A stretch of DNA of 64,000 nucleotides from JAOZPE01 sp964601275 (GCA_964601275.1 CAZRMV010000002.1:310001-374000), one strand, 5' to 3'. Positions 44,206 through 52,876 are shown, counted from the first letter of the stretch. Program-made: numbers and translations. Notes: generated by a model not told the origin, from the sequence alone.

Positions 44206-44997
44206 ATGCCTGAACCCCTGCACTGGCCTCTCCTCGTGCTCGCCGTCCTGCAGGGAGCCACCGAGTTCCTGCCGGTGAGCAGCAGCGGCCATCTTGCGCT
44301 CGCGCAATGGCTTCTGGGGGTTGGTTCAGGAAGTGTCTTCGAGGACGTGATGCTGCACCTGGGAACCCTCGGCGCGGTCTTCGTCTTCTACCGGCGCGAC
44401 ATCGTCAATCTCTTGGGCAAGGGTCTGGTCCGGGGAGGGGAAGGACGCGCGGCCCGCCGTTACCTGGCCTGGATCGTGTTGGGCAGCGTTCCGGCCGCCC
44501 TGGTGGGCTTGACCTTCCAGGACCGGATCGAAGGGGCCTTCGGGAACATCGGCTTCGTCCTGGTCGCCCTGGGCTTGACCGGCATCCTGCTGAAGGTCAG
44601 CGACCGCCTGCCCCGCCGCCGGGTGGAACTGGGAGCGCGTATCGCGCTCGTGGTGGGCTGCGCCCAGGCCCTGGCGGTGTTGCCCGGAGTCTCCCGGAGT
44701 GGCTGGACGATCGTGGCTGGTCTCGCCCTGGGCCTTCCCCCGCGCGAAGCGGCCCGGTTCAGCTTCCTTCTCTCCATCCCCGCCATCCTGGGCGCGGCGT
44801 TCCTGCAATTGTGGCAGCAGCCGGCATCGGTTTCGTCCTGGCCGGCCATCGGGGTCGCGGTGGCCGCGGCCTTCATCGTGGGCCTGCTCTGCCTGCGCTG
44901 GCTGGTGGCCCTGGTGCAGTCGATGGCCCTCGGCCGCTTCGCCTGGTATCTCTGGGTGGTGAGCGTGGTGGGGGCGGTGGCTTGGTTGTGGTCCTGA
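44206..44997 (+). CDS. uppP: Undecaprenyl-diphosphatase UppP (BacA)
   Basis: The 263-residue membrane protein has the two family signatures LQGATEFLPVSSSGHLAL near residue 12 and LPGVSRSGWTI near residue 158, with about eight helices. It removes phosphate from undecaprenyl diphosphate, recycling the lipid carrier that MraY and the glycan enzymes of this window use. CGAGGAG lies about 8 bases before the ATG. The length is typical. Confidence 0.96.
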   Translation: MPEPLHWPLLVLAVLQGATEFLPVSSSGHLALAQWLLGVGSGSVFEDVMLHLGTLGAVFVFYRRDIVNLLGKGLVRGGEGRAARRYLAWIVLGSVPAALVGLTFQDRIEGAFGNIGFVLVALGLTGILLKVSDRLPRRRVELGARIALVVGCAQALAVLPGVSRSGWTIVAGLALGLPPREAARFSFLLSIPAILGAAFLQLWQQPASVSSWPAIGVAVAAAFIVGLLCLRWLVALVQSMALGRFAWYLWVVSVVGAVAWLWS

Positions 44998-45034
44998 CCC
45001 GGAGACCGTCCACGGTGTCCGAAGCGGGGAGTTG

Positions 45035-46279
45035 ATGGAGTTGTCCTCGATCGGGGTGGAAGAAGCCCGCCGGATCCTCTGGGAGCAGATCTCTCCCGGT
45101 CCGGTGGTCCGGCTGCCGCTGCAGGACGCCCTCGGCCGGATCCTGGCCGAGGACCTGACCAGCGATCTCGATTTCCCTCCGTTCGACCGGATGGCCATGG
45201 ACGGCTACGCGGTGCGCGCGCGGGACGTCGAGGGAGCCCGTCCCGAGCGACCCGTGCGGCTCGAGGTGATCGGCGCCGCCTGGGCCGGTCGGGTCGTTCC
45301 CGGCCGGGTCGAAGCCGGGCAGGCGGTCCGGGCCATGACCGGCGCTCCCCTTCCCGACGGATGCGACGCGGTGGTCCCGGTGGAGGACACCGACGGCTGG
45401 GACGATCGCGTGGCGGTGATCCGACGGCCGGTCTCCGCCGGGGACCACATCGCCCCCCGCGGAGAGGATCTGCGGTCGGGAGAGCGGGTCCTGGCCGCGG
45501 GGACGCACCTGGCGAGCCAGCATGTCCACGCCCTGGCCGCTTCCGGTCACGCGAAGGTCCCGGTCTTTTCGCCGCCCTCGGCCGCGGTGCTCTCGACCGG
45601 GGATGAGCTCGTCGGCCTCGACGAGGTGCCCGGGCCGGGCCAGATCCGCGGCAGCAATGGTCCCTGCGTGATCGCCTCCCTGGCCGAATGGGGCATCCCC
45701 TGCCACGACCTCGGGGTGGCGCGGGACGAGCGAGCCGAGCTGCGGCGCGCCCTGCAGGACGCTCTGTCCCGCTATGAACTCGTGGTGACCTCCGGGGGGA
45801 TCAGCATGGGGGAGAAGGACCAGGTCAAGTCGGTCCTGGAAGAGCTGGGAGTGCGCCTGCACTTCAGCGGTCTGCATCTCAAGCCGGGTCATCCCGCCAC
45901 CTTCGGCACCCACCGCCAGGGGATGGTCTTCGCCCTGCCCGGCAACCCGGTCTCGGTCTACGTCACCCTGCGCGCGGTGTTCGGCGCTGGACTGCGACGA
46001 CGACTCGGGCATCCACGGCCCCATCCTCCGGCCGAGTACGGAATCCTCGATTTCGATCACGTCCGTACGTCGAAACGTCCCACCTATCTACCCGTGACTC
46101 TTGAGGTTTCGGACGAGGCTGCGTTGCCCCGCCTGGGCGCGACCGGATACCGCGGATCGGGCGACTTCACGCACCTGGGACGGGCCGGGGCCCTGGCCTG
46201 GTTGGATGGGGAGCGCCGGGAGTGGCCCCGGGGCACCGCAGTGGAGATCCTCCGCCTGGACCTCTCCCCCCTGGCCTGA
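45035..46279 (+). CDS. moeA: Molybdopterin molybdotransferase MoeA
   Basis: The 414-residue protein has the MoeA layout: DFPPFDRMAMDGYAVRA, AMTGAPLPDGCDAVVPVED, STGDELV with GQIRGSNG, VVTSGGISMGEKD and FALPGNPVS. It inserts molybdate into adenylated molybdopterin. The ATG at 45035 is preferred over the TTG three bases upstream. It shares no obvious pathway with its neighbours, and no other molybdenum-cofactor gene is visible. Confidence 0.94.
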   Translation: MELSSIGVEEARRILWEQISPGPVVRLPLQDALGRILAEDLTSDLDFPPFDRMAMDGYAVRARDVEGARPERPVRLEVIGAAWAGRVVPGRVEAGQAVRAMTGAPLPDGCDAVVPVEDTDGWDDRVAVIRRPVSAGDHIAPRGEDLRSGERVLAAGTHLASQHVHALAASGHAKVPVFSPPSAAVLSTGDELVGLDEVPGPGQIRGSNGPCVIASLAEWGIPCHDLGVARDERAELRRALQDALSRYELVVTSGGISMGEKDQVKSVLEELGVRLHFSGLHLKPGHPATFGTHRQGMVFALPGNPVSVYVTLRAVFGAGLRRRLGHPRPHPPAEYGILDFDHVRTSKRPTYLPVTLEVSDEAALPRLGATGYRGSGDFTHLGRAGALAWLDGERREWPRGTAVEILRLDLSPLA

Positions 46280-46379
46280 GTCCAAAGGAGGCCGGCGTCG
46301 AGGGGTGACGACCCCGCCGGGAACCCCCGTGTCGTCGGCCTCCGCCCTTGACGGCCGGGCGGATCTCAGCCGACCTTGT

Positions 46380-46395
46380 GGGCACCCGTCGATGC
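46380..46395 (+). promoter_or_regulatory. Weak candidate sigma-54 promoter before the lipoprotein gene
   Basis: GGGCAC followed by ATGC places GG and GC at the correct spacing but has two mismatches from TGGCA-N6-TTGC. The 246-base gap between moeA and the lipoprotein holds nothing else I can name. Confidence 0.25.
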
Positions 46396-46525
46396 GGCGG
46401 GCCCTTCCTCCGGAGGGGGGATGGGCCGCCGGGTCCCCAAACCCCGCAAGCGCGAGATTTCCGCGGGGAACGGGGCCCCAGACCCCGGAAGCTTGAGACC
46501 TTCCACGAAGAAAGCGAGCGCCTCC

Positions 46526-47875
46526 ATGCAGTCGATCCGTGCCGGTCATCCCGTCCGTTCCTCCACCTTCTCTTGCTGGGGGTTGCTCCTCCCGTTGATC
46601 GGCTTGATGGGGCTTCTTGGCGGTTGCGGATCGAGCGACAGCGGTGGGGGCACCGATCCCGGGCAGATCTTCAACCGCGCCCCGAGCGTGGGGGAGATCC
46701 AGTGGAACAATCCCTACCTGCTCTATGTCGACGGCGACATGATGAGCTTGAGCGTGGTGGCCACCGACGCCGATGGGGACAGCTTGCGGTATCAGTGGGG
46801 CTGGTCCGGTGCGGCGGGCGGAAGCTATGACTTCGAGAAGCGGTCGACGGTGCAGTTGACGGTGGGATCCACGGTGGGATCCTACCAGGCCCAGGTCACG
46901 GTGAGTGACGGAAAGACCACCATCACTCGCAGCATCGGGTTCACCGTCGCCCACTCCCTCGGGGGGGTGATCGCGTCCAGCCAGGTGTGGTCGGCGGCGG
47001 ATTCGCCCTACGTGATCGTGTCCGATGTCACCGTACGCGCGGGGGTGACCCTCAGCATCGAGCCGGGGGTCCAGCTCCAGCTGCGGCGGCATGGACTGGC
47101 CAATCTCACCACCGGGATCCAGGTCGAGGGCAATCTCCAGGTCGAAGGGACCGCAAGCGCGCCGATCTCCTTCTCGGGCAACGGCAGCACCAATCGCCAG
47201 GACGTCGACCAGGGCGGCATCGAGGTGCTCGACGGCGGCAATCTCCAGTTGCGGTTCTTCCGGATGAAACAGGCGGCGGTGGGAGTCAGCAAGGTGGGCC
47301 AGGGGGACTGTGTCATCGAGGACGGTTCGTTCCGCTACTGCGGAGTCGGGTACCAGGGTCTTCGCGATGTCACCACCGGCTCGACGAGCATGGTCACCAT
47401 GCGGAGGGTGGAGATCCGGGACTGCAAGAGCCACGGGATCAACCTGAATCTGTCGACGGCGATCCTGGAGGATGTCTCCGTACGCTTCAGCGGGGGAGTG
47501 GGCCTGAGGATCACCAGCGACCGGCTGGACGCAATGGCCTCGGCCACGGTGCTGCGCGGCGAGCTGGACAGCAACCAGGGAGGCAACCTGTCGCTGGACG
47601 GGAACAGCTGGATCGACCTGGGTTGCAGCAACCTCATCCCGGCCGTCGGCGGCAAGAATGTGGTACTCAAGGCCAATGCCTGGACACCCTCGGGCATCCT
47701 TCCCATGACCGACTGCTACTGGGGCCTGTCCGATCCGGTCAGCGAGGAGGATATCCGTGACCGGACCTTCGACGGGGCGATCGATGCCAATACCTGGGCG
47801 CGAGACACCGATTTGAGTGGATATCGGTCCAACCCGATCGATTTCAACAATCCGGCGGATCCCTGCAATCAGTGA
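46526..47875 (+). CDS. Lipoprotein with PKD/cadherin-like domain and right-handed beta-helix
   Basis: The 449-residue protein has a lipoprotein signal peptide ending in LLGGC, with the lipidated Cys at residue 34. A Gly/Ser linker follows, then an Ig-like domain with VVATDADGDSLRYQW as in PKD/cadherin-type folds. From about residue 150 come stacked short beta repeats (GVTLSIEPGVQLQL, LQVEGTASAPISFSGNG, GGIEVLDGGNLQL) typical of right-handed parallel beta-helices. It is probably anchored in the outer membrane facing either the periplasm or the surface. There is no catalytic motif and the role is unknown. Confidence 0.75.
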   Translation: MQSIRAGHPVRSSTFSCWGLLLPLIGLMGLLGGCGSSDSGGGTDPGQIFNRAPSVGEIQWNNPYLLYVDGDMMSLSVVATDADGDSLRYQWGWSGAAGGSYDFEKRSTVQLTVGSTVGSYQAQVTVSDGKTTITRSIGFTVAHSLGGVIASSQVWSAADSPYVIVSDVTVRAGVTLSIEPGVQLQLRRHGLANLTTGIQVEGNLQVEGTASAPISFSGNGSTNRQDVDQGGIEVLDGGNLQLRFFRMKQAAVGVSKVGQGDCVIEDGSFRYCGVGYQGLRDVTTGSTSMVTMRRVEIRDCKSHGINLNLSTAILEDVSVRFSGGVGLRITSDRLDAMASATVLRGELDSNQGGNLSLDGNSWIDLGCSNLIPAVGGKNVVLKANAWTPSGILPMTDCYWGLSDPVSEEDIRDRTFDGAIDANTWARDTDLSGYRSNPIDFNNPADPCNQ

Positions 47876-47919
47876 CCCGGCGCCCCGGGGGGCCGCGGGG
47901 CCTCCCGGAGAAACCCGGA

Positions 47920-47936
47920 CGGCATATCCCTTGCAA
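47920..47936 (+). promoter_or_regulatory. Sigma-54 (-24/-12) promoter of the SPFH/zinc-ribbon operon
   Basis: CGGCATATCCC followed by TTGCAA gives GG at 47921-47922 and GC at 47933-47934, the required spacing, with eight of nine TGGCA-N6-TTGC bases. Transcription would start near 47946, about 80 bases before the SPFH gene. No other promoter pattern is visible in the gap. Confidence 0.65.
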
Positions 47937-48027
47937 ACTCCCGGGCCGGGGACGGGGGGCTCTTGTGCCCCTTGTGCCCCAGCCACCGGCCCGTGGGGGG
48001 AGACGCGGCCGTCAACGGGAGTTCTTC

Positions 48028-49083
48028 ATGGGCGTTTTTCTGGAAGTCCTCGAATGGTTCGACGAGACCGGGGAGGAGATGGCCCACCGGCTGCCTCCGG
48101 AGGGTTCGGCGGACATCAAGGTCGGGGCGCAACTCATCGTGCGGGAGAGCCAGGAGGCGGTCTTCTTCAGCGGGGGACGGCCTCATGATGTCTTCGGGCC
48201 CGGCCGGCACACCCTCACTTCGAAGAACCTGCCGCTGCTCACCCGGGCGCTCTCGTTGCCATGGGGCTTCACCAGTCCATTCCGCTGTGAAGTCTACTTC
48301 ATCAACAAGAAGGTCTTCACCGAACTGAAATGGGGCACCCGCGAGCCGGTGATCTTCCATGACCGTCAGCTGGGAAGGGTGCGGCTGCGGGCCTACGGTC
48401 AGACCACCTTCAAGATCGCCCAGGCCGAACCGTTCATCCATCAGCTCGTGGGCACGCGGGGCAGTTTCCACACCACCGACGCGACCGATTATCTTCGTGA
48501 CGTCATCGTGGCGCGGCTCAACGACTACCTCGGTGAGAACCTCGAAAGCGTCTTCGATCTGCCTGCGCTCTACGACGAGACCGGCGAGGCGTTGAAGGAG
48601 AAACTGAAGAACGACTTCGAGAAGTACGGACTGGAACTCGTCGACTTCTTCGTGACCGCGATCACCCCGCCGGACGAGATCGCCAGCATGGTGGATGCGC
48701 AGGGCGGACTGGCCCTGGTGCAAGACATGCCCCGGTACATGCAGTACCAACTGGCCCGGGCGATCCGCCGCGGCTCCGAGGGGGAATCCCCCGGAGGCGG
48801 CGCCATGGACGCATCGATGGGTCTGGGTCTGGGGATGCTGGTGCCGGGGGTGTTGGCCCAGACGAGCGGGTTGGGAGCGACCCAGACGCTGGTGAAGTGT
48901 TCCTCCTGCCACCAGGCGGTGCTCGACGCGCCGTTCTGTTCCGCGTGCGGCGCTCCCCTGCAAACCGGGAGTGAGTCGGCCTGTTCCGGTTGCGGCAAGC
49001 TGGTTTTCTCCGGGGCCAGTTTCTGTCCCGCCTGCGGGAAACCGGTGGCGGGTCCGCCGGACGAGTCCGACTCCGGGAAGTGA
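48028..49083 (+). CDS. SPFH-domain protein with C-terminal double zinc ribbon (YdjI-like)
   Basis: The 351-residue protein has an SPFH/Band-7-like domain in residues about 20-240 (VGAQLIVRESQEAVFF, GPGRHTLTSKNLP, FKNDFEKYGLELVDFFVTAITPP-type end) and a Gly/Met-rich linker. A double zinc ribbon follows at about 292-342 (CSSCHQAV, CSACG, CSGCGK, CPACGK). This combination matches YdjI-type proteins, annotated in older databases as virion-core-like. In Bacillus subtilis ydjI lies in the pspA operon. It probably assembles on the membrane as a scaffold. GGGAG lies six bases before the ATG. It is the first gene of a four-gene operon. Confidence 0.85.
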   Translation: MGVFLEVLEWFDETGEEMAHRLPPEGSADIKVGAQLIVRESQEAVFFSGGRPHDVFGPGRHTLTSKNLPLLTRALSLPWGFTSPFRCEVYFINKKVFTELKWGTREPVIFHDRQLGRVRLRAYGQTTFKIAQAEPFIHQLVGTRGSFHTTDATDYLRDVIVARLNDYLGENLESVFDLPALYDETGEALKEKLKNDFEKYGLELVDFFVTAITPPDEIASMVDAQGGLALVQDMPRYMQYQLARAIRRGSEGESPGGGAMDASMGLGLGMLVPGVLAQTSGLGATQTLVKCSSCHQAVLDAPFCSACGAPLQTGSESACSGCGKLVFSGASFCPACGKPVAGPPDESDSGK

Positions 49084-49087
49084 CGAC

Positions 49088-49861
49088 GTGGCCCTGCTCG
49101 TCCGGTGCAGCCACTGTGGTGCTCCGCACCGATCGGTCTCCGCCCGCGAGCGCTTCGTCTGCGACTACTGCAAGGGACTGAACGTCCTCCACGAGGAACG
49201 CCTCCTGGAGGAACTGGTCTGTCCGGTGGCTCCGGTCGCGAGCCGCGTTCTCGATACGGTACGTCTCCACTTGATGACCCGGGGACTCCCGTCGTTTCCC
49301 GTGGAGCTCGATGCCGCACGCCGGCTTCCCTTCTGGCAGATCGTTTCCACCGAGGGAGAGGAATGTTTCCTTCCCGCCGCCTGGCGGCAGATGCCGGCGG
49401 TGGAGGCACTCCGTCCGCCCGCGGCGCCGCTGGTGGGCAAGGCGGAGGCCGTGTTGATGGGGGAGGGTCCACCGGCGGTGCCCCTGGAGATCTCCCGGGA
49501 GGAGGCCGAGAAGACCGCGTTGGCGTCGTTCGAGCAGGACGACGCGTTGTTGGAGGTCGTGCGGCTCATCTGGCTGCCCGTGGTTCCCCTGCGGGTCTCG
49601 ACTCCGTCCGCGGTGGTGCAGGGTCTCTACCTGGGGGGCGCCGAGCGCCTGCTCTTGGAATCGATTCCTCCCGAGGCGTCCGACGCTGAATTCCGCTGGG
49701 AGTGGGTGGGGGCGCTGGCCGCCCTGTTCGGGTCGAGCCTCCTTCTGGGGGCGACGATCGGAGGGTGGACGGAACGGCTGGTGGCGCTCTCGGTGGATGC
49801 CGCGGTCCTGTGGATCGTGTTGCGCGGGGTCCTGCCCGGCCGAAAGGTGCGTCGATCATGA
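49088..49861 (+). CDS. Zinc-ribbon membrane protein A of the SPFH operon
   Basis: The 257-residue protein has an N-terminal zinc ribbon (VRCSHCGAP, CDYCKG), a soluble middle containing LIWLPVVPLRV, and two C-terminal hydrophobic segments (VGALAALFGSSLLLGATIG and VDAAVLWIVLRGVLPG). It is probably inserted in the cytoplasmic membrane with the ribbon in the cytoplasm. It starts with GTG four bases after the SPFH gene and overlaps the next gene as ATGA, so tight co-expression is expected. No specific function is known; it resembles YdjG-like proteins only in architecture. Confidence 0.75.
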   Translation: MALLVRCSHCGAPHRSVSARERFVCDYCKGLNVLHEERLLEELVCPVAPVASRVLDTVRLHLMTRGLPSFPVELDAARRLPFWQIVSTEGEECFLPAAWRQMPAVEALRPPAAPLVGKAEAVLMGEGPPAVPLEISREEAEKTALASFEQDDALLEVVRLIWLPVVPLRVSTPSAVVQGLYLGGAERLLLESIPPEASDAEFRWEWVGALAALFGSSLLLGATIGGWTERLVALSVDAAVLWIVLRGVLPGRKVRRS

Positions 49862-50841
49862 GCCGGCGTGACCCCGAACCCATCCTGCGGGGCCTCTCCT
49901 GCCCCCGTTGCGGAGGATCCCTGGGCCCGGTCGATTCCGACGGCGGACTTCTCGCCTGTTCCTACTGTGGCCATCGCTATCTCGAGGAGTACCGGGGAGA
50001 CGCGGAGGCCTATGCGCCCGCCGGACGACTGGGTCGGCGACGCGCGCTCGGTGCCCTGAGGAGGGCCTTGGCCGAGGTGGGAGTGAAGGGTCACGTGGTG
50101 GAAGAGGCCCGACGGATCCACCTCCCCTTCTGGGACCTGCAGGCGAAGGTGGTGGGATGGCAACGCTGGAAACAGCCGGTCCCGGGTTCGCGGGTCGAAA
50201 CCGGCGCGGCCGGACCGGATGCCAGCGCCCTCCGCTACGAACTGCGGGAGGAATCCTTCGGACGCAATGTCAGCTTCTCGACCCCGGCCTGCGACCTGCG
50301 GGAATTCGGCCTGGTGGGAGTGGCCGGGAGGGTTGGGAGCATGCGCTTGCGACCCTTCCAGTTCGACCGCGTGCCGGTCGGAGAGGTGATCTGCGGGGTA
50401 CTGAAGCCGGCGAGTGTCGCGCTGCGGCAGGCGCGTCTGTACTACGCGGCGCGGGCGTCTTGCCGCAACGCGTTCCGTCCGGTCCAGCGGGTCCTGTTGG
50501 TGCGTCCTCGGGTCCGCCTCATCTACTACCCGGTGTGGAGGGTGAGGTACCGCTCGATGGGCGGGAGCTTCGAAGTGGTGATCGACGGGCTCAAGCCACG
50601 GATCCTGGAGGGCTCGTACCCCACCGTGGAAGCCGACCATCTGCCCGCATGGATCGCCGCCGCCGCCACCGGTGGCCTGGTGGCGGGGGTGAACCTGCCG
50701 GTTGCGCTGGCCGGGAGCATTGCCTGGACCACTTCCCGGTTGGTCCGTGCCGGAGTGAACGGACGCAAGGGAGAGTTGGCGGCCTGGCTGCGGCGGCAGG
50801 TCGGCGGCCGGCGGATCGCCGTCGCGCGCTTCAAGGCTTGA
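49858..50841 (+). CDS. Zinc-ribbon protein B of the SPFH operon
   Basis: The 327-residue protein starts with a zinc ribbon (LSCPRCGGS, CSYCGH), then has RRIHLPFWDLQAKVV and, further on, LIYYPVWRVRYR, the aromatic-proline motif also seen in its two neighbours. A hydrophobic Ala/Gly stretch near residues 263-298 (AWIAAAATGGLVAGVNLP) may be membrane-embedded. The family is unknown. The ATG at 49858 overlaps the previous stop (ATGA). It is probably a paralogous subunit of the same membrane-associated assembly. Confidence 0.72.
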   Translation: MSRRDPEPILRGLSCPRCGGSLGPVDSDGGLLACSYCGHRYLEEYRGDAEAYAPAGRLGRRRALGALRRALAEVGVKGHVVEEARRIHLPFWDLQAKVVGWQRWKQPVPGSRVETGAAGPDASALRYELREESFGRNVSFSTPACDLREFGLVGVAGRVGSMRLRPFQFDRVPVGEVICGVLKPASVALRQARLYYAARASCRNAFRPVQRVLLVRPRVRLIYYPVWRVRYRSMGGSFEVVIDGLKPRILEGSYPTVEADHLPAWIAAAATGGLVAGVNLPVALAGSIAWTTSRLVRAGVNGRKGELAAWLRRQVGGRRIAVARFKA

Positions 50842-50869
50842 GACCCGATTCCACCGGGGCCGACTCCCC

Positions 50870-50881
50870 GGAGGAGGTGAT
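50870..50881 (+). promoter_or_regulatory. Very strong ribosome-binding site before zinc-ribbon protein C
   Basis: GGAGGAGGTGAT is a near-complete anti-16S match five bases before the ATG at 50887. It settles that start and suggests high or independent translation of the last operon gene, unlike the overlap-coupled genes before it. Confidence 0.8.
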
Positions 50882-50886
50882 GTGCG

Positions 50887-51576
50887 ATGTCCCTGATCGA
50901 CCTGAGATGCCCCCGTTGCTCCCAGCCGCTGGAGGCTGCGGCGGGGATCCGGGTGTTCGTCTGCGACGCCTGTGGGACCACCAGCACGCCGGCACCGGAT
51001 GACCGCCTCTCCCGCGTCTCCCGGAGCGAGGAACCCGGTCCAGGAGGGCTGTGGATTCCCCCCCGTCACCTGATCCGGCCGCGCGGGGAGCTGCCCCGAT
51101 CGGCCCCGATCGTCCTCCTGCCGCTCTGGCTGGTTCCTCTGCGGGTGGAGGCGGCGGCCACCGGCCTGCCCGAGAAGATCCTGGTTCCCGCGACCGGACG
51201 CGACGCCTTCGGGCGGCTGGTGGATTCGGCCCGTCGCCTCACCCGGACCCGTCGGGACTTCCAGGAACTGCCGGCGCCTCCCGGCCGGCCGGTCCCGCTT
51301 CCGCCGCCGGCGGAGATGGGCGTCGAAGAAGCCTACGCGGTGGCCGAGATCGTGGCCCTGGGCCACCTGGAGGGCTGGCCTCCGGACGAGGAGGTGGCCA
51401 ACTGGCAGGCCCCGTTCGGTTCGCTGCGCCTGGTGGACTGGCCCTGCCGGCAGACTCCCCAGCAGCTCATCGACCTGGTCTTCGGCCTGGCGGTCGATCC
51501 GGCCCTGGTCCGCGGCTTGCCCCTCACCGACGCCCGGGCGCGCTTCCACGAGGCGACGAGAAGCCTCACGGTGTAG
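50887..51576 (+). CDS. Zinc-ribbon protein C of the SPFH operon
   Basis: The 229-residue protein opens with a zinc ribbon (LRCPRCSQP, CDACGT) followed by LLPLWLVPLRVEA, the same hydrophobic-proline motif as proteins A and B. The rest is soluble and mixed alpha/beta with no membrane segment. It probably belongs to the same assembly as the SPFH protein. The family and role are unknown. A 45-base gap separates it from gene B, and a hairpin follows its stop. Confidence 0.72.
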   Translation: MSLIDLRCPRCSQPLEAAAGIRVFVCDACGTTSTPAPDDRLSRVSRSEEPGPGGLWIPPRHLIRPRGELPRSAPIVLLPLWLVPLRVEAAATGLPEKILVPATGRDAFGRLVDSARRLTRTRRDFQELPAPPGRPVPLPPPAEMGVEEAYAVAEIVALGHLEGWPPDEEVANWQAPFGSLRLVDWPCRQTPQQLIDLVFGLAVDPALVRGLPLTDARARFHEATRSLTV

Positions 51577-51583
51577 GTGGCGT

Positions 51584-51610
51584 CCCGGAGAATGTGACGG
51601 ATTCTCGGGG
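51584..51610 (+). terminator. Hairpin after the SPFH operon, possible terminator
   Basis: GAGAAT at 51588-51593 pairs with ATTCTC at 51601-51606, with three more C-G pairs beyond one mismatch. It starts 8 bases after the last operon stop. There is no immediate T-run; TTTT occurs only at 51651-51654. Confidence 0.4.
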
Positions 51611-51650
51611 CAACCGGGAACCGGCAGGATTCTCCGGGGAACCGGGAACC
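51599..51650. repeat. Tandem 24-base direct repeat in an intergenic region
   Basis: Two 24-base units, 51599-51622 and 51627-51650, share GGATTCTC at one end and AACCGGGAACC at the other, differing only by a one-base shift in the G/C run between. They are separated by four bases. They could be protein-binding sites or part of the terminator region. Confidence 0.6.
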
Positions 51651-51922
51651 TTTTGCGCCGGCGGATGTAGCATCCAGGGTCACGCGGAACCATGGCGCCG
51701 GAACGAACCAGGTTGCCGACTTGACGCTTCCACCTGCGGCCTCCGACCACCTCCCGGAGGCCGCTCGTACGTTGCGGACCGCCGTTTCCGGTCGCCTCGG
51801 CCGCGCGGCGTTGCTATGGTGGGCGTGGGTCGGTGCGGTCGGTCCGCCGCCGGCCCCTCGACCGGAGGGCTTCTGGATCGCCGACCGGGGGCCACCGGGG
51901 CTTCGACCGGGAGAATCACCCT

Positions 51923-52876
51923 ATGTGGTCTGCTCGCTGCTGCCCGTGTCCCCGTTTCCTGGGGCAGCCTTCCGCTTCCATCCTCCTTCTCGCGGCCCTG
52001 CTCGCCCTTCCGGCCCAGACCGCGCGGTCGGCCAGCGGGTCGGAACCGGTCGAGATCCGCTTCGCCCCGGTGGATTCGATGCGGTGGATCCTGAGCGCCG
52101 AGGAGGAGCGGACCGAGGACTTCGATCAGCGCGCGCCCCGCAAGGTCCAGCGCAGCACCGTGGTGGACACCCTGCGTTTCGTGGAAACCGAAAGCGGCTG
52201 GATCATCCATCGGAGCTTCGGTCCCCGCCGCTTGCAGATGGACGGCGTGGACCGGGGTGGGGAGATCTTCCGCCTGCTCCGTGGGAGGGTGGTGGAGATC
52301 CACTGCGATCGGAAGGGCGTGGCCGGGAAGGTGAAGGGGTACCGGCGCATCTTCCGGATCCTCGAGCGGGAACTGGATCCGCCGGATTGGCGACTGGCCC
52401 AGGCGATGTACCAGCCGGAGGCGGCGGAGGCCACCGAGCGGCGGTTCTGGAACCACCGGCGGGGAGGGCTGGTGGGAGCGCGGGCGGTCACCGGGGAGAT
52501 CTGGTCCTATCGCGATGTCGTTCCCACGGGTTCGGGCGAAGTGGAGATCCGCGGGACGCTCCGTTTCGACGGGTCCACCGAGTTCGAGGGGCGCCATGCC
52601 TACAAACTGGTCTTCGAATTCGGTCCCGGAACGCCGGAGCCCGAGGCCGGCGCGGCGTCTCCCACCGTCGATCTGCGCCCGGAAGGTTCGGTGGGGAACC
52701 ACCGGGTGGACCTGGGGATGAAGGGCCAGATCGTGCAGATGGTCGATCGTTCCACCGGGATGGTGCTCTACGAGCACCGGGATCTGCGCTGGGACGAAGC
52801 GCGTCCCGCCGCGGTGGGCGGACGGACGCATATCCACCAGAGCTCCATTTTCCGCCTGCGCCGGCTCGGCGGGTAA
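51923..52876 (+). CDS. Secreted protein of unknown function
   Basis: The 317-residue protein starts at ATG 51923 with a signal peptide (core SILLLAALLALPA, cleavage likely after ARS near residue 36). GGGAG lies nine bases before the ATG. The mature part is mixed beta-strand (VEIRFAPVDSMRWILSAEEE, RSTVVDTLRFVE, HAYKLVFEFGPG) with repeated strand-turn patterns. The beta-rich character recalls DUF6263-like or lipoprotein-type periplasmic folds, but I do not recognise the family. A sigma-54 activator gene follows after 46 bases. Confidence 0.65.
   Translation: MWSARCCPCPRFLGQPSASILLLAALLALPAQTARSASGSEPVEIRFAPVDSMRWILSAEEERTEDFDQRAPRKVQRSTVVDTLRFVETESGWIIHRSFGPRRLQMDGVDRGGEIFRLLRGRVVEIHCDRKGVAGKVKGYRRIFRILERELDPPDWRLAQAMYQPEAAEATERRFWNHRRGGLVGARAVTGEIWSYRDVVPTGSGEVEIRGTLRFDGSTEFEGRHAYKLVFEFGPGTPEPEAGAASPTVDLRPEGSVGNHRVDLGMKGQIVQMVDRSTGMVLYEHRDLRWDEARPAAVGGRTHIHQSSIFRLRRLGG

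Larger units (their letters stand above)
51577..51922. other. 346-base intergenic region before the secreted-protein gene
   Basis: It contains the post-operon hairpin and the tandem repeat described separately. An extended -10 pattern, TG-C-TATGGT, at 51812-51820 could start transcription of the gene at 51923, but no good -35 accompanies it. I see no coding frame with domain support and no RNA gene. Confidence 0.4.

Noticed and set aside
47621..47633. Perfect GGTTGC-A-GCAACC palindrome upstream of the SPFH operon promoter, as a possible activator site
   Set aside because: It shares half-sites with the RND activator repeats, but the spacing is one base instead of about nine, it is single, and it lies inside the lipoprotein coding region where codons explain it.
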